64,000 bases of DNA from Rhodoligotrophos appendicifer (GCF_007474605.1 NZ_VHKL01000001.1:798382-862381), one strand, 5' to 3'; numbered from the stretch's first letter, positions 43,118 through 52,077 are shown. Numbers and translations are program-made. Notes: generated from the letters alone by a model not told the origin.

Positions 43118-43756
43118 TCAGGCAACCGAGACAGCTTCGCGAGCAGCAAGCCAGTTCCCTGAAAGCGTTAGATCGGCTTGCGAAAGCTGATGACCTGCTT
43201 CCAGCGTCTGATGCTCGACGGCGGCTCCCTTGCGGCGGAGGATATCTGCCAAAAGTGCTGCATTGTCCGCCGGCACGATGGGGTCCCGCTTGCCCGAGAG
43301 CATGAGGACGGATTTCCCCGTCAGTGCTGCGTCCGGCGCCACTTTGAACGGCGTCATCGCCCGGAGCAGGATGGCTCCGGCCAAGGCCTCCGGATGCAGA
43401 AGCAGCACCGCTGCCGCAATGTTGGCGCCGTTGGAGAAGCCCAGCGCCACCGGGGCTGCGAGGTGATGCAGCGCGCGCACCTCGCCGATGAACTCGGCAA
43501 GTTCGCCACTGCGGCGGACGATGTCCTCTTCATCGAAGACCCCCTCGGCCAGCCGCCTGAAGAAGCGCGGCATGCCATTCTCGAGAACCCGCCCCCGAGG
43601 CGAGATCAGGGCTCTCCCCGGCGCGACAAGCCTTCCGATGTCCACGAGGTCGTTCTCGTCGCCGCCCGTCCCGTGCAGCAGAAGCAGGGGTGGCCCCGCC
43701 TCGGGGTCCAGGGCGGGAATGTAGCGGTGCGTGAAGGAGAGGCTGTTTATAGTCAT
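43118..43756 (-). CDS. Alpha/beta hydrolase, MhqD/phospholipase-carboxylesterase type
   Basis: A 212-residue hydrolase: the oxyanion segment LLLLHGTGGDENDLVDIGRL, nucleophile S108 in GFSNGANIA, D158 (SGKRDPIVP) and H189 (AGHQLS). This compact form, with GTGGDEND, is typical of MhqD-like carboxylesterases co-encoded with quinone-detoxifying ring-cleavage enzymes. GAGGTGATGAACC precedes the ATG. It is downstream of the dioxygenase gene on the same strand, which lies 17 bases away. Confidence 0.88.
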   Translation of the reverse strand: MTINSLSFTHRYIPALDPEAGPPLLLLHGTGGDENDLVDIGRLVAPGRALISPRGRVLENGMPRFFRRLAEGVFDEEDIVRRSGELAEFIGEVRALHHLAAPVALGFSNGANIAAAVLLLHPEALAGAILLRAMTPFKVAPDAALTGKSVLMLSGKRDPIVPADNAALLADILRRKGAAVEHQTLEAGHQLSQADLTLSGNWLAAREAVSVA

Positions 43757-43773
43757 GGTTCATCACCTCTTTC

Positions 43774-44706
43774 TTAGTCGATCGGCGGAAGGACGCCCTC
43801 GATTTCACGACGGCGCGGCTCGAGGAACCGCGGCAACTTCAACGACTGACCAAGGGTCTCTGCGGGTTCATCCACCGCAAATCCCGGATCATTCGTGGCA
43901 ATCTCGAAGAGAATGCCGCCGGGCTCCCGGAAATAGACCGACCGAAAGTAGTTGCGATCGAGTTGCTCAGTCGTGCGGATGCGGTGGTTCTCGATCAGCT
44001 TGCGCGTCATGGCTTCCTGCTCCGCGTCATTCTCGGCACGGAAGGCCACGTGATGAACTGATCCACCCCCGGTACTGCCGCCGAGAAAATTGCCGGCAAT
44101 GTGCAGATCCACGAGATTACCGACGCCATCGCTGTCGTTGCCGAAGCGCTGAAAATGTCCCTCCTTGCCCAGCGCCTTCATGCCGAAGACGTCGGTGAGG
44201 ATGCCGGCAGTACGCGCGCCGTCAGCGAGCAACAAGGTGACCCCGTGAAACCCGCGGATCGCATGCTCCGCCGGGACAGGCCCTCCCGACCACCCCTCGA
44301 TGTCCTCCGCATCCTCGACGCCGACCAGCGCCAAAGGCATCCCGTCAGGATCCTTGAAGGTCAGGATCGTCTCGCCGAAGCGCTGTCCGATGCCGTCATG
44401 AGGAACGTGCTCCTGCACGAAGCGGTGGGTCCAGTATCCGATGGATGCCTTTGGCACCTTGAAGCTCGTGAGCGACGTCTGACCGATACCCACCCGTCCG
44501 GGGGCGACATGCTCCCAGGGGAAGAAAGTCAAGATCGTGCCGGGGCGGCCGGCCTCGTCGCCATAATACAGGTGATAGGTGCCGGGATCATCGAAATTGA
44601 CAGTCTTTTTGACCAGCCGAAGACCGAGCACCCGCCTGTAGAAATCGGCATTCCGAGGGGCGGACCCGCTGATTGCCGTCACGTGATGAATACCACTGTT
44701 GGACAT
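43774..44706 (-). CDS. Ring-cleaving dioxygenase (MhqO-like, VOC superfamily)
   Basis: A 310-residue two-domain VOC protein with four beta-alpha-beta modules: GIHHVTAISGSAPRNADFYR, then YHLYYGDEAGRPGTILTFFPW, HAIRGFHGVTLLL and SVHHVAFRAENDAEQ, closing REPGGILFEIATNDPGF (metal Glu). The metal His residues (HHVT, HHVAF) and the last Glu are intact. MhqO-type enzymes act on hydroquinones/catechols, giving quinone and diamide tolerance. GGAGG precedes the ATG at 44706. It is divergent from a LysR regulator over a 109-base gap. Confidence 0.9.
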   Translation of the reverse strand: MSNSGIHHVTAISGSAPRNADFYRRVLGLRLVKKTVNFDDPGTYHLYYGDEAGRPGTILTFFPWEHVAPGRVGIGQTSLTSFKVPKASIGYWTHRFVQEHVPHDGIGQRFGETILTFKDPDGMPLALVGVEDAEDIEGWSGGPVPAEHAIRGFHGVTLLLADGARTAGILTDVFGMKALGKEGHFQRFGNDSDGVGNLVDLHIAGNFLGGSTGGGSVHHVAFRAENDAEQEAMTRKLIENHRIRTTEQLDRNYFRSVYFREPGGILFEIATNDPGFAVDEPAETLGQSLKLPRFLEPRRREIEGVLPPID

Positions 44707-44765
44707 GATAGGCCTCCAAAGATGAAGCTTGCCCTTGTTCGAGATGGAATATACGCCGTTCCAGA

Positions 44766-44802
44766 AGTTTCGTAAGATGATGCAATCGAAACTCTTTGTT
44801 TC
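44766..44802. promoter_or_regulatory. Candidate LysR operator: AGTTTCG / CGAAACT / GTTTC
   Basis: Inverted repeats lie in the divergent promoter region: AGTTTCG at 44766-44772 with CGAAACT at 44787-44793, and GAAAC-N5-GTTTC at 44788-44802. This is a three-half-site arrangement of the kind LysR regulators use, immediately upstream of the regulator's own ATG at 44816. Confidence 0.5.
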
Positions 44803-44815
44803 ATGATGTGAGCTA

Positions 44816-45742
44816 ATGAAGCGATCGCTGCCGGATTTTGACGCCTGGGCAATCTTTGCGACAGTTGCCTCTGCCGGTTCCTTCGCCCGTGCCGGAAAGG
44901 ACCTGGGGCTGTCGAAAGCCTCGATCTCCAAGGGCGTCTCCCGACTGGAGCATCGGCTTAAGGTGCAACTTTTCTATCGCACCACCCGCCGGCTGAGCCT
45001 CACCGAGGCGGGACGCGACATGCTCCAGCGGGCCGAACAGATCCTCCTGTCCGGAGAGGCGGCGGAGTCCGCGGCCCTGGCCCATTCGCAGGTGCCAAGC
45101 GGGCGCGTCAGGATGGCCCTGCCGATGTCTTTTGGTCTGAAGGAGCTGTCTCCGCTTTTGCCACAGCTTCTCGCCCAATATCCCGAGCTCTCGCTGGACT
45201 TGCACCTGAGCGATGAGACCATTGATCTCCTGGATGGCGGTTTCGATCTGGCACTGCGGATCGGAGCCTTGGCCGACTCGACCTTGAGGACGAGGCGCAT
45301 CTGCGAAATACGCCGCATGGTGGTCGGCTCGCCGGGATATTTTCAACGAGAAGGACGGCCCGAGGATCCAACCGCCCTCGCGGACCACTCCTGTCTCGAT
45401 TACTCCTATCTTCCCGGCTCGGGCCGTTGGGACTTTCGCAACGCAGCGGGAGAAGAGGTCTCGGTCCGGCCGAAGGGACCGATCCGGGCCAATAATGCAG
45501 AGGCCTTGACCCCTGCATTGCTTGCCGGTCTGGGCGTTGCCGTCCAGCCGGAATTTGTAGTGTGGCGCGAGCTTGCGGAGGGCACGCTGGTGGAGGTGCT
45601 GTCGGACTGGTCGCTGCCGGTCATAGCGTTGAACATAGTCGCGCCTCCAGGGGCCTTGCGGCCACCCCGGGTTCAGGCGGTGATCGATTTTCTCGTCACA
45701 AAATTGGGATCTGCACCCTGGTCGATGGGAAGCCCTTCATGA
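44816..45742 (+). CDS. LysR-family transcriptional regulator
   Basis: A 308-residue LTTR: HTH at residues ~8-65 (DFDAWAIFATVASAGSFARA, LSKASISKGVSRLEHRL, FYRTTRRLSLTEAGRDML), then a periplasmic-binding-like effector domain (LDLHLSDETIDLLDGGFDLA, YLPGSGRWDFRNAAGEEVSV). This sub-branch matches regulators of quinone- or drug-detoxifying genes. It is divergent from the ring-cleaving dioxygenase and probably controls it. Confidence 0.9.
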   Translation: MKRSLPDFDAWAIFATVASAGSFARAGKDLGLSKASISKGVSRLEHRLKVQLFYRTTRRLSLTEAGRDMLQRAEQILLSGEAAESAALAHSQVPSGRVRMALPMSFGLKELSPLLPQLLAQYPELSLDLHLSDETIDLLDGGFDLALRIGALADSTLRTRRICEIRRMVVGSPGYFQREGRPEDPTALADHSCLDYSYLPGSGRWDFRNAAGEEVSVRPKGPIRANNAEALTPALLAGLGVAVQPEFVVWRELAEGTLVEVLSDWSLPVIALNIVAPPGALRPPRVQAVIDFLVTKLGSAPWSMGSPS

Positions 45743-45980
45743 TTGAATGGCGTTCCCGGCATTTCTGCCTGAAGCGGCGGCTGATGGTCGTGCCAGATCC
45801 CACGGAACCAACCCTTCCGCGGAGCGTTGCCAAACAGGTTCCGCCGAGGAAGGAAATCACGATGCGTGGGCACCACCGGAAGATGTTTAAGGGGCCCGTC
45901 GGCGGGTTGCCGGATCGTCTTCGAAAGGCCCATTACGCAGTGGGTGACTCCAGGCGCATCGCAGGAGAACGTGGAGCCGG

Positions 45981-46769
45981 ATGATGCAGCCGCCGATCTT
46001 TGATCCTTATTGCGGTCCCGCGCCTCTTCCGACAACCCTGTGGACCGCCTGGAATTTCGATCCCGTCCTCATTGCCGGGATCCTGGCGCTGGGCGTGGCT
46101 CTGTGGCACCGCGCCGACCCGGCGACAGCGGGCGGGCATCAACGCCGCGTTTTTAGCTTGGCGAGCTGTGTTGTGTTGTTTCTAGCCTTTGTCTCACCTC
46201 TTTGCGCTCTCGCTTCGGCACTTTTTTCAGCGCGCGTTTTCCACCACATCCTGCTTGTCTCCTGCGCAGCACCCCTGATTGCGCTGGCACTTCCGAGAAG
46301 CGGCCGGTGGGCTGGCAATGTCCCCTTGGGCTTTGCCTTCTTGGTTCATACGGCGCTCCTCTGGGTCTGGCACGCGCCAGGCCCCTACGCCTTTGCCCTG
46401 AGGACTTCAGGGAACTACTGGATCATGGAACTGACGTTGCTGGCGTCTGCAGTGTGGTTATGGCAGGGATTGCTGGCCTCTGATGCTACGGGCCGCAAGG
46501 CGGGCGGAGTCATAGCAGCCGCACTGGGATCCATTGTTCAGATGGGCATGCTGGGGGCTTTGCTGACCTTTGCTCGAACTCCCCTCTACGCTGCCCATCA
46601 GACCACCACTCAGGCCTTTGGCCTCATGCCGATCGAAGACCAGCAACTGGCGGGGGTCCTCATGTGGGTGCCGGCCGCACTACCCTATTTGATCCTCGCC
46701 TTGTGGCGCCTGGCTTCGCTCTTCCCCGAGGCCACGCCAACAACCTCTCTGAGGCATCCGCAGTCATGA
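45981..46769 (+). CDS. ctaG: Cytochrome c oxidase assembly protein CtaG (caa3 type)
   Basis: A 262-residue polytopic protein with about seven helices, including FVSPLCALASALFSARVFHH, FLVHTALLWVWHAPGPYAFA and GALLTFARTPLYAAHQTTTQ, the conserved regions of the caa3_CtaG family (PF09678-type), which is unrelated to the Cox11-type CtaG. It assists CuB insertion in the alternative oxidase encoded downstream. Two adjacent in-frame ATGs (45981, 45984) follow GGAG. The next gene overlaps by four bases. Confidence 0.85.
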   Translation: MMQPPIFDPYCGPAPLPTTLWTAWNFDPVLIAGILALGVALWHRADPATAGGHQRRVFSLASCVVLFLAFVSPLCALASALFSARVFHHILLVSCAAPLIALALPRSGRWAGNVPLGFAFLVHTALLWVWHAPGPYAFALRTSGNYWIMELTLLASAVWLWQGLLASDATGRKAGGVIAAALGSIVQMGMLGALLTFARTPLYAAHQTTTQAFGLMPIEDQQLAGVLMWVPAALPYLILALWRLASLFPEATPTTSLRHPQS

Positions 46770-47263
46770 TTGCGATGCTGAAGTTTCTTCACATCGCAGG
46801 AATTTCCATCTGGGCGGCGGGCTTGATCAGCCTGCCGAGTCTTTACCTGCAGCGTGCCCAGGTCCAGGGCGACAGCGCGCTTTATAGGCTCCAGAACATT
46901 GTCCGCTATGCCTATGTGCGGATCCTCTCACCAGCCGCCTTCATCGCGATATCGAGCGGGATCGCACTGATCTTCCTCCGGGAAACCTTCGCGCCATGGT
47001 TCTCTCTGAAGTTGGTCTTCGTCGCGATGATGGCGCTGATCCATACTCTGACCGGCCTCGTCATCATTCGTCTGTTCAATGAAGGAGAGATCTACCCCGT
47101 CTGGCGCTTCATCACGGCCACGGTAGTGACGAGCCTTATCGTTCTTGCGGTTCTGGTCCTTGTCCTGAGCAAACCCACGATCGACGTGGACGTGCCGGAG
47201 GTCTTCCAGCCGGGAGGTTTGCGGCAATGGGTCCAGGACCTCAGTCCTTGGGCGATACCATGA
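46766..47263 (+). CDS. CopD-like membrane protein
   Basis: A 165-residue protein with four helices: LKFLHIAGISIWAAGLISLP, then ILSPAAFIAISSGIALIFLR, LKLVFVAMMALIHTLTGLVI and FITATVVTSLIVLAVLVLVL. His residues in the first helix (LHIAG) and in ALIHT fit copper or heme contacts of CopD-like proteins. The ATG at 46766 overlaps the ctaG stop (ATGA). It is part of the oxidase-assembly locus. Confidence 0.75.
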   Translation: MIAMLKFLHIAGISIWAAGLISLPSLYLQRAQVQGDSALYRLQNIVRYAYVRILSPAAFIAISSGIALIFLRETFAPWFSLKLVFVAMMALIHTLTGLVIIRLFNEGEIYPVWRFITATVVTSLIVLAVLVLVLSKPTIDVDVPEVFQPGGLRQWVQDLSPWAIP

Positions 47264-47738
47264 GGCCCACTCCGTGGTCGAAGATCAATTTGCCGCCATG
47301 CCAGCCTGCGATCCCCGTGAGAATGGCCGCGAGCAGGGAGACGAGAAGGCCGTGGGGCAAGACAGGCACATCGGTCAGCCGCAAGCCCCAATTGGCGCCC
47401 ATGACGGCGATCAATGTCACGGCGGCGATGCCGTGAGCCCAACTTGCGACACGCCCGCGGATGCCCGGGACCAGCAGCAATTCGGCGGTTCCGATGGAGC
47501 CCGCCGCGAGCCCGGTCACAAAAGCAAATCCGGACGACCACAGCCCCACACGAAGCCAGAAAGGGTCAGCCGTCCACCAGAAGAATACATCTACCCCCAA
47601 TGTCCCGAAGACCAGGGCGATCGGAAAGTGAACGCTCATGGCATGAAGAGGATGGCCAGCGACCGCCACGGCCGAACTCGCATCCTGCGCATTCAGCTTG
47701 ACGAGGCTTGGGTTGCCACTCGAGTCGACGTCTTCCAT
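47241..47738 (-). CDS. DUF2231 membrane protein, antisense within the oxidase locus
   Basis: A 165-residue protein with four helices and the DUF2231 signature HPLHAMSVHFPIALVFGTLG, then TGLAAGSIGTAELLLVPGIR and WAHGIAAVTLIAVMGANWGL. Conserved His in HPLHxM-VHFP may bind heme or metal. Its start at 47738 (after AAAGGG) lies opposite the presumed coxB 5' end, and its 3' end overlaps the CopD-like gene by 23 bases. The family often sits with cytochrome oxidase genes. Confidence 0.8.
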   Translation of the reverse strand: MEDVDSSGNPSLVKLNAQDASSAVAVAGHPLHAMSVHFPIALVFGTLGVDVFFWWTADPFWLRVGLWSSGFAFVTGLAAGSIGTAELLLVPGIRGRVASWAHGIAAVTLIAVMGANWGLRLTDVPVLPHGLLVSLLAAILTGIAGWHGGKLIFDHGVGLMVSPKD

Positions 47739-48497
47739 GCATCCCTTTCCTTTCTTCGGACAATCGTCGCAGGGCGTGCGCGGTTCCCCCGGGCAGTCGC
47801 TATTCTTGCTGCGGGGCTTTTGACCGGCTGCAGCGGAGACCTGTCCACTCTCGATCCCGCCGGGCCGTCGGCAAAAGCGATCGCCGATCTCTGGTGGGTC
47901 ATGCTTGCCGGAGCCGGCGTCATTTTTGCGTCCGTGATGGCCCTTTTTCTCCTGACCCTCTGGCGCCCGCATCGAGCGCGTATTCTCTCGTCGCGGGGCT
48001 GGATCGTCGCCGGCGGACTCGTGATGCCTTTGCCGATCTTGGCAGTACTGCTTGCAGTGGCCCTCGTTCAGGGAGAAACCATGCTGCAGAGAACCGGTGA
48101 CGACGGAGAAGTCCTGCGCATCGAAGCCCGAAGCCGCATGTGGGAATGGGAGTTCTTCTACCCGGAAACGGCGGGAGCATCGTCGGCGATGCCGCGTTCC
48201 ACCCTCGGTATCCTCCACATTCCCGCAGGGCGCGTGATCGAGATTGTCGCCACCAGCGAAGATGTGATCCACAGTTTCTGGGTGCCGCGTCTCGGTGGCA
48301 AGATTGATGCGATCCCCGGCCACGCCGCCACCCTTCGCATTCTGGCCGACCGTCCCGGCCGCTACGGCGGCATCTGCGCCGAATATTGCGGGACGGGTCA
48401 CGCCTCGATGAGCTTCGTTGTCGAAGCTCATGATCCATCCGCATTTGAACCGGCAATCCGACAGTTGGCATCACGGCCAGGAGGGGAGGGACCATGA
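47652..48497 (+). CDS. coxB: Cytochrome c oxidase subunit II (alternative oxidase)
   Basis: The mature part is clear: lipobox LLTGC near 47829, two N-terminal helices (MLAGAGVIFASVMALFLLTL and WIVAGGLVMPLPILAVLLAV), then the CuA cupredoxin domain. CuA ligands are all present: H (VIHSFW), C-x3-C (CAEYCGTGH), the later H and M (GTGHASM). The start is uncertain: from the ATG at 47652 to the lipobox the frame has no other ATG, GTG or TTG, and this 5' part runs antisense to the DUF2231 gene. I give 47652 as the first usable start. The stop overlaps the next gene's start (ATGA). Confidence 0.8.
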   Translation: MASDRHGRTRILRIQLDEAWVATRVDVFHASLSFLRTIVAGRARFPRAVAILAAGLLTGCSGDLSTLDPAGPSAKAIADLWWVMLAGAGVIFASVMALFLLTLWRPHRARILSSRGWIVAGGLVMPLPILAVLLAVALVQGETMLQRTGDDGEVLRIEARSRMWEWEFFYPETAGASSAMPRSTLGILHIPAGRVIEIVATSEDVIHSFWVPRLGGKIDAIPGHAATLRILADRPGRYGGICAEYCGTGHASMSFVVEAHDPSAFEPAIRQLASRPGGEGP

Positions 48498-50998
48498 ATA
48501 ACTCTCCTGAGACCCAGACCTCTGCGCTCCGGCTTCACCGTGCACTGGACGCGATTTGGGGTTCTGGATCGGGGCTTCAACGACTGTCCGCGGTAAATCA
48601 CAACATCGTCGGCAAGCGCTTCATGCTGACGGCGTTGGTCTTCTTCGCCATTGGCGGCCTCCTGGCCATGCTGATCAGGACGCAGCTCGCCTCGAGCAGC
48701 AGCGCCTTCATGGATGCTGACCTCTATGCCCAGGTCTTCACCATGCATGGGGTGGTGATGATGTTCCTGTTCGCCATCCCGTTCTTCGAGGGACTGGCCA
48801 TCTATCTTCTGCCGAAGCTCTTGGGCGCGCGGGATCTCGCCTTCCCCCGCCTCACCGCCTATGGCTACTGGTGTTACCTGTTCGGCGGCACGATGCTGAT
48901 CGTGGCACTCCTCTGTGGAGCAGCGCCGCGGGGTGGCTGGTTCATGTACACGCCGCTGTCGTCGCTCCCGTTCTCCCCGGGCATCGATGCGGATGTCTGG
49001 CTGCTCGGCATCACCTTCGTGGAAATTTCCGCCATGAGCGCGGCCGTCGAGATCATGGTGACGGTTCTGAAGCTTCGTGCGCCGGGCATGTCTCTGGACA
49101 GGATGCCGATCTTCGCCTGGTACATGCTCGTCGTCGCCGCCATGATGCTGGTCGGCTTTCCGCCGCTCATCCTCGGATCCATTCTGCTGGAATCGGAACG
49201 GGCCTTTGGCCTTCCCTTCTTCGATCCTGAGCGCGGCGGTGACCCCCTGCTCTGGCAGCACCTATTCTGGCTCTTCGGCCACCCTGAGGTCTACATCATC
49301 TTCCTGCCGGCAGCGGGTGTGATCTCGACGATACTCCCCGTCTTCGCCGGCCGTCCTCTCGACGGCTATCGGATCATTGTCGCGGCGATCGTCGCGATGG
49401 CCTTTCTGTCTTTCGGGCTCTGGGTCCATCACATGTACACGGTTGGCATTCCGCACGTCGCTCTGTCGTTCTTTTCGGCGGCGAGCGCGCTCGTGGCCAT
49501 CCCGACGGCGATACAGATCTTCGCGTGGATCGGCACCCTGGCTCATGGTCGTCCGCGCCTCAACGTGCCCATGCTCTATGTCTTCGGCTTCTTTTTCGTC
49601 TTCATCCTGGGTGGCCTGACGGGCGTCATGCTGGCGATGGTGCCGTTCGATGTGCAGGCCCACGATACGCAATTCGTGGTCGCCCATCTTCATTACGTCC
49701 TTGTCGGCGGCTTTCTCTTCCCCATGCTCGCCGGCGCCTATTATTGGATTCCCCACATCACCGGCAAACAGCCGGGGCAGCATTTGTCCAGCGTTGCATT
49801 CTGGATGATCTTCGTCGGCTTCAACGTCACGTTCTTCATCATGCACCTCACGGGGCTCCAGGGAATGCCGAGGCGTATTTACGCCTATGAAGCATTTCCG
49901 GTGTGGGAGGCGTTCAACTTCATCTCCTCCCTGGGCAGCTTCATCATGGCCATGGGATTTGCCCTCGTGGCCATCGACATAGCGCTGCAGGTGCTGTTCG
50001 GCCGAGCATTCCGGCGCAACCCCTGGGCCGCCGGCACCCTGGAATGGGCCATGCCGACCCCGCCGCCCCCATACAATTTTGCCTCCCTCCCAGCCATCAC
50101 TGAGCGGGCTGATCGGCTTGAGCCGCAAACATTGGCTCTCTCGCTGGCCACTGGCCAAGGGTATCTGGGCTTCACTCGCAATGGTTGGATGGAGACCCTT
50201 GGCGTCAATATGGTGACGGGAGAGCCTGATCAGGTTGTCGTCCTGCCTCGACAGACCTTCCTGCCCCTTTGGACCGCGCTTGCAACAGGTGCCGTCTTCC
50301 TTGCGCTTCTCTTTAAAGTCTATTGGCTGGTCCCGATTGCGGGTCTGCTCACACTCGCTTCGTTCCTCTTGTGGACGCGGGATACCGGTTTGCGGGAGGA
50401 TGCTGCGGCACTGCCCATCGGTCGCGGCCTGTCGGCACCTCATCACCAGGCTGCTGCAAACCCTCCCTCATTATGGGCTCTCATCTTCACCCTCGCGGCG
50501 GATGCCACGCTGTATACGTCCCTGGTGTTTGGGGCCTTCTTCCTCTGGATCTCCGCGCCCAATTGGCCTCCGCAAAACCTTGCTGACACCGGATATCTCG
50601 TCCCGGTGGTGGCGGCTTGCAGCCTGATCCTTGCAGCCATCGCGGGACGGCTTTCATTGCGCGGGGAAGCAATGCCCTGGCTTGTCATCGCGCCGGCAGC
50701 GCAGGGGATTGCGACTCTCGCCTTGGCTTGGCAGCTTACCGTCGTCCTGCCTGACCCCACGGTTCATGCGGCCGCTGCGGCCATATACGCTGTGACCGCC
50801 TATGCAGCGCTGCATGCCGCCCTGGGCCTCGTTTTCGCAGGCTACGCCTTGGTCCGGTGGAAAAACGGCTTCGTCTCTCAACAACGCAGCCTCGATCTCC
50901 GACTGGCCAGCCTCTGGCATGATTACACGGCCGTGGCCGGGGTCATCGCGCTGCTCTTCCCGACGGCGTTGCTTCACCTCGCGGGTGCAGGCTCATGA
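48494..50998 (+). CDS. Fused cytochrome c oxidase subunits I and III
   Basis: An 834-residue fusion. Residues 1 to ~550 are subunit I: heme ligand H85 (FTMHGVV), CuB ligand H263 with cross-linking Y267 (GHPEVY), CuB H312-H313 (HHMYTVG), heme a3 H398 and heme a H400 (VAHLHYVL). From ~640 on the sequence is a shortened subunit III (LIFTLAADATLYTSLVFGAF, HAALGLVFAGYALVRWKNGF) with about five helices. Such fusions occur in A-type alternative oxidases of Alphaproteobacteria (CoxMNOP-like). It is translationally coupled to coxB and to the next small gene. Confidence 0.92.
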   Translation: MNNSPETQTSALRLHRALDAIWGSGSGLQRLSAVNHNIVGKRFMLTALVFFAIGGLLAMLIRTQLASSSSAFMDADLYAQVFTMHGVVMMFLFAIPFFEGLAIYLLPKLLGARDLAFPRLTAYGYWCYLFGGTMLIVALLCGAAPRGGWFMYTPLSSLPFSPGIDADVWLLGITFVEISAMSAAVEIMVTVLKLRAPGMSLDRMPIFAWYMLVVAAMMLVGFPPLILGSILLESERAFGLPFFDPERGGDPLLWQHLFWLFGHPEVYIIFLPAAGVISTILPVFAGRPLDGYRIIVAAIVAMAFLSFGLWVHHMYTVGIPHVALSFFSAASALVAIPTAIQIFAWIGTLAHGRPRLNVPMLYVFGFFFVFILGGLTGVMLAMVPFDVQAHDTQFVVAHLHYVLVGGFLFPMLAGAYYWIPHITGKQPGQHLSSVAFWMIFVGFNVTFFIMHLTGLQGMPRRIYAYEAFPVWEAFNFISSLGSFIMAMGFALVAIDIALQVLFGRAFRRNPWAAGTLEWAMPTPPPPYNFASLPAITERADRLEPQTLALSLATGQGYLGFTRNGWMETLGVNMVTGEPDQVVVLPRQTFLPLWTALATGAVFLALLFKVYWLVPIAGLLTLASFLLWTRDTGLREDAAALPIGRGLSAPHHQAAANPPSLWALIFTLAADATLYTSLVFGAFFLWISAPNWPPQNLADTGYLVPVVAACSLILAAIAGRLSLRGEAMPWLVIAPAAQGIATLALAWQLTVVLPDPTVHAAAAAIYAVTAYAALHAALGLVFAGYALVRWKNGFVSQQRSLDLRLASLWHDYTAVAGVIALLFPTALLHLAGAGS

Positions 50999-51318
50999 CC
51001 CGGGGACCGGTATTCACGCTGATCCTTGCAAGCTTCATCCTGTGGAGCGTGGCCTTCTTGCTGCTATACGGCCTGCAAGCGACCGGTTGCCGAATGGGCT
51101 GGCACGACACTGTCATCCTCAACTCGGTGAGCCTTCTCAGGCTGATGATGGCTGGCCTCACCCTTGTGGTGCTGATGGTCCTGGCAGCCCTCCTTCGCCG
51201 CCTGCCGGGGGAAGCATCCGAGCCGTTCATGCGCGATGTGGCGACCTATCTGTCGATCGCGGCACTTGTTTCGGCAGCGTTCAGCTTCGCAGGAACGTTC
51301 TGGCTCACCTTGTGCTGA
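50995..51318 (+). CDS. Small membrane protein of the oxidase operon
   Basis: A 107-residue protein with three hydrophobic helices (FTLILASFILWSVAFLLLYG, LMMAGLTLVVLMVLAALLRR, LSIAALVSAAFSFAGTFWLT). A conserved-looking Cys in QATGCRMGWHD precedes the second helix. Its ATG overlaps the stop of the fused coxI-III gene (ATGA), so it is produced with the oxidase. It may serve as a small subunit or assembly factor. It is downstream-most in the operon. Confidence 0.7.
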   Translation: MTRGPVFTLILASFILWSVAFLLLYGLQATGCRMGWHDTVILNSVSLLRLMMAGLTLVVLMVLAALLRRLPGEASEPFMRDVATYLSIAALVSAAFSFAGTFWLTLC

Positions 51319-51362
51319 TGAAACTCTCGATCGCAGCGCTCGAGGCTGTGAAGCCAATGTCG

Positions 51363-52055
51363 TCAGGCTTCGCGTAGACCCCACGCCGCGATGATGTCTT
51401 CAGCGGCCATGGTGATGTGATTGCCCAGACACTGCCGCGCGCCGGGGCCGTCATTGCTTTCAAGCAGCGAGACAAGCCGAAAGTGATCTTCGTGATAGCG
51501 GCTGGTGTTTTGGGCGCCCTGGAGAATGCCGAAATAGGGGCCGATCTGCAGCCACAGCATTTCCAGGCACGGCATCAGCCTGTCGGAGCCCGCTGCCTCA
51601 TAGAGGCAAAAATGGAATCTTCGATTGGCCTCGAGCATGCCGTGAAAATCGCCCTTGGCTGCAGATGCGACTTCCTTCTCTAAGAACCGACGAAGCTTCA
51701 TGAGGATCTTCGGCGTCGCATTCTCGGCGGCCCATTCCGCAGCCATTCCCTCTATGCCGACGCGGACCCGACACAGATCCCTGACCGTCTCCGGTGAAAA
51801 CGACGGGACTTGGACTGTTCGGTTGGGGAGGGATTCGAAGGCCCTCAGAGCGACGAGCCGCCGGATGGCCTCCCGCACGGGCATGGGACTGGTATCGAGG
51901 CGCTCGGCAATCTCCCGGACGACGACGCGCTGACCCGGAATGAACTGTCCGGCCATGACCGCTCTCATCAGCGTCTCATAGACGCGATCATGGAGGAGGG
52001 CTGGTTCAAGGGGACGCATCTGCAGTCCAATCGTCTGCCTGGCTAAACTACTCAT
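51363..52055 (-). CDS. GntR-family (FCD) transcriptional regulator
   Basis: A 230-residue regulator: HTH (residues ~19-80: LHDRVYETLMRAVMAGQFIP, VVREIAERLDTSPMPVREAI) and a helical FCD ligand domain with metal/ligand His and Asp (LEANRRFHFCLYEAAGSDRL, YHEDHFRLV). The ATG at 52055 has GAGG just upstream; it is preferred to an upstream ATG. A perfect palindrome TTGATCAAAGATCAA lies 22 bases beyond its start, in the gap to the divergent PLP gene, and again before the ABC importer operon. The protein is therefore the likely repressor of this whole catabolic locus and of itself. Confidence 0.9.
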   Translation of the reverse strand: MSSLARQTIGLQMRPLEPALLHDRVYETLMRAVMAGQFIPGQRVVVREIAERLDTSPMPVREAIRRLVALRAFESLPNRTVQVPSFSPETVRDLCRVRVGIEGMAAEWAAENATPKILMKLRRFLEKEVASAAKGDFHGMLEANRRFHFCLYEAAGSDRLMPCLEMLWLQIGPYFGILQGAQNTSRYHEDHFRLVSLLESNDGPGARQCLGNHITMAAEDIIAAWGLREA

Positions 52056-52077
52056 GTCCTCAACACACAACATATTC

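Noticed and set aside
47274..47651. Extended N-terminus of coxB
   Set aside because: The added 126 residues are antisense to DUF2231, highly charged, and lie before the lipoprotein signal, so they cannot be part of the real protein.
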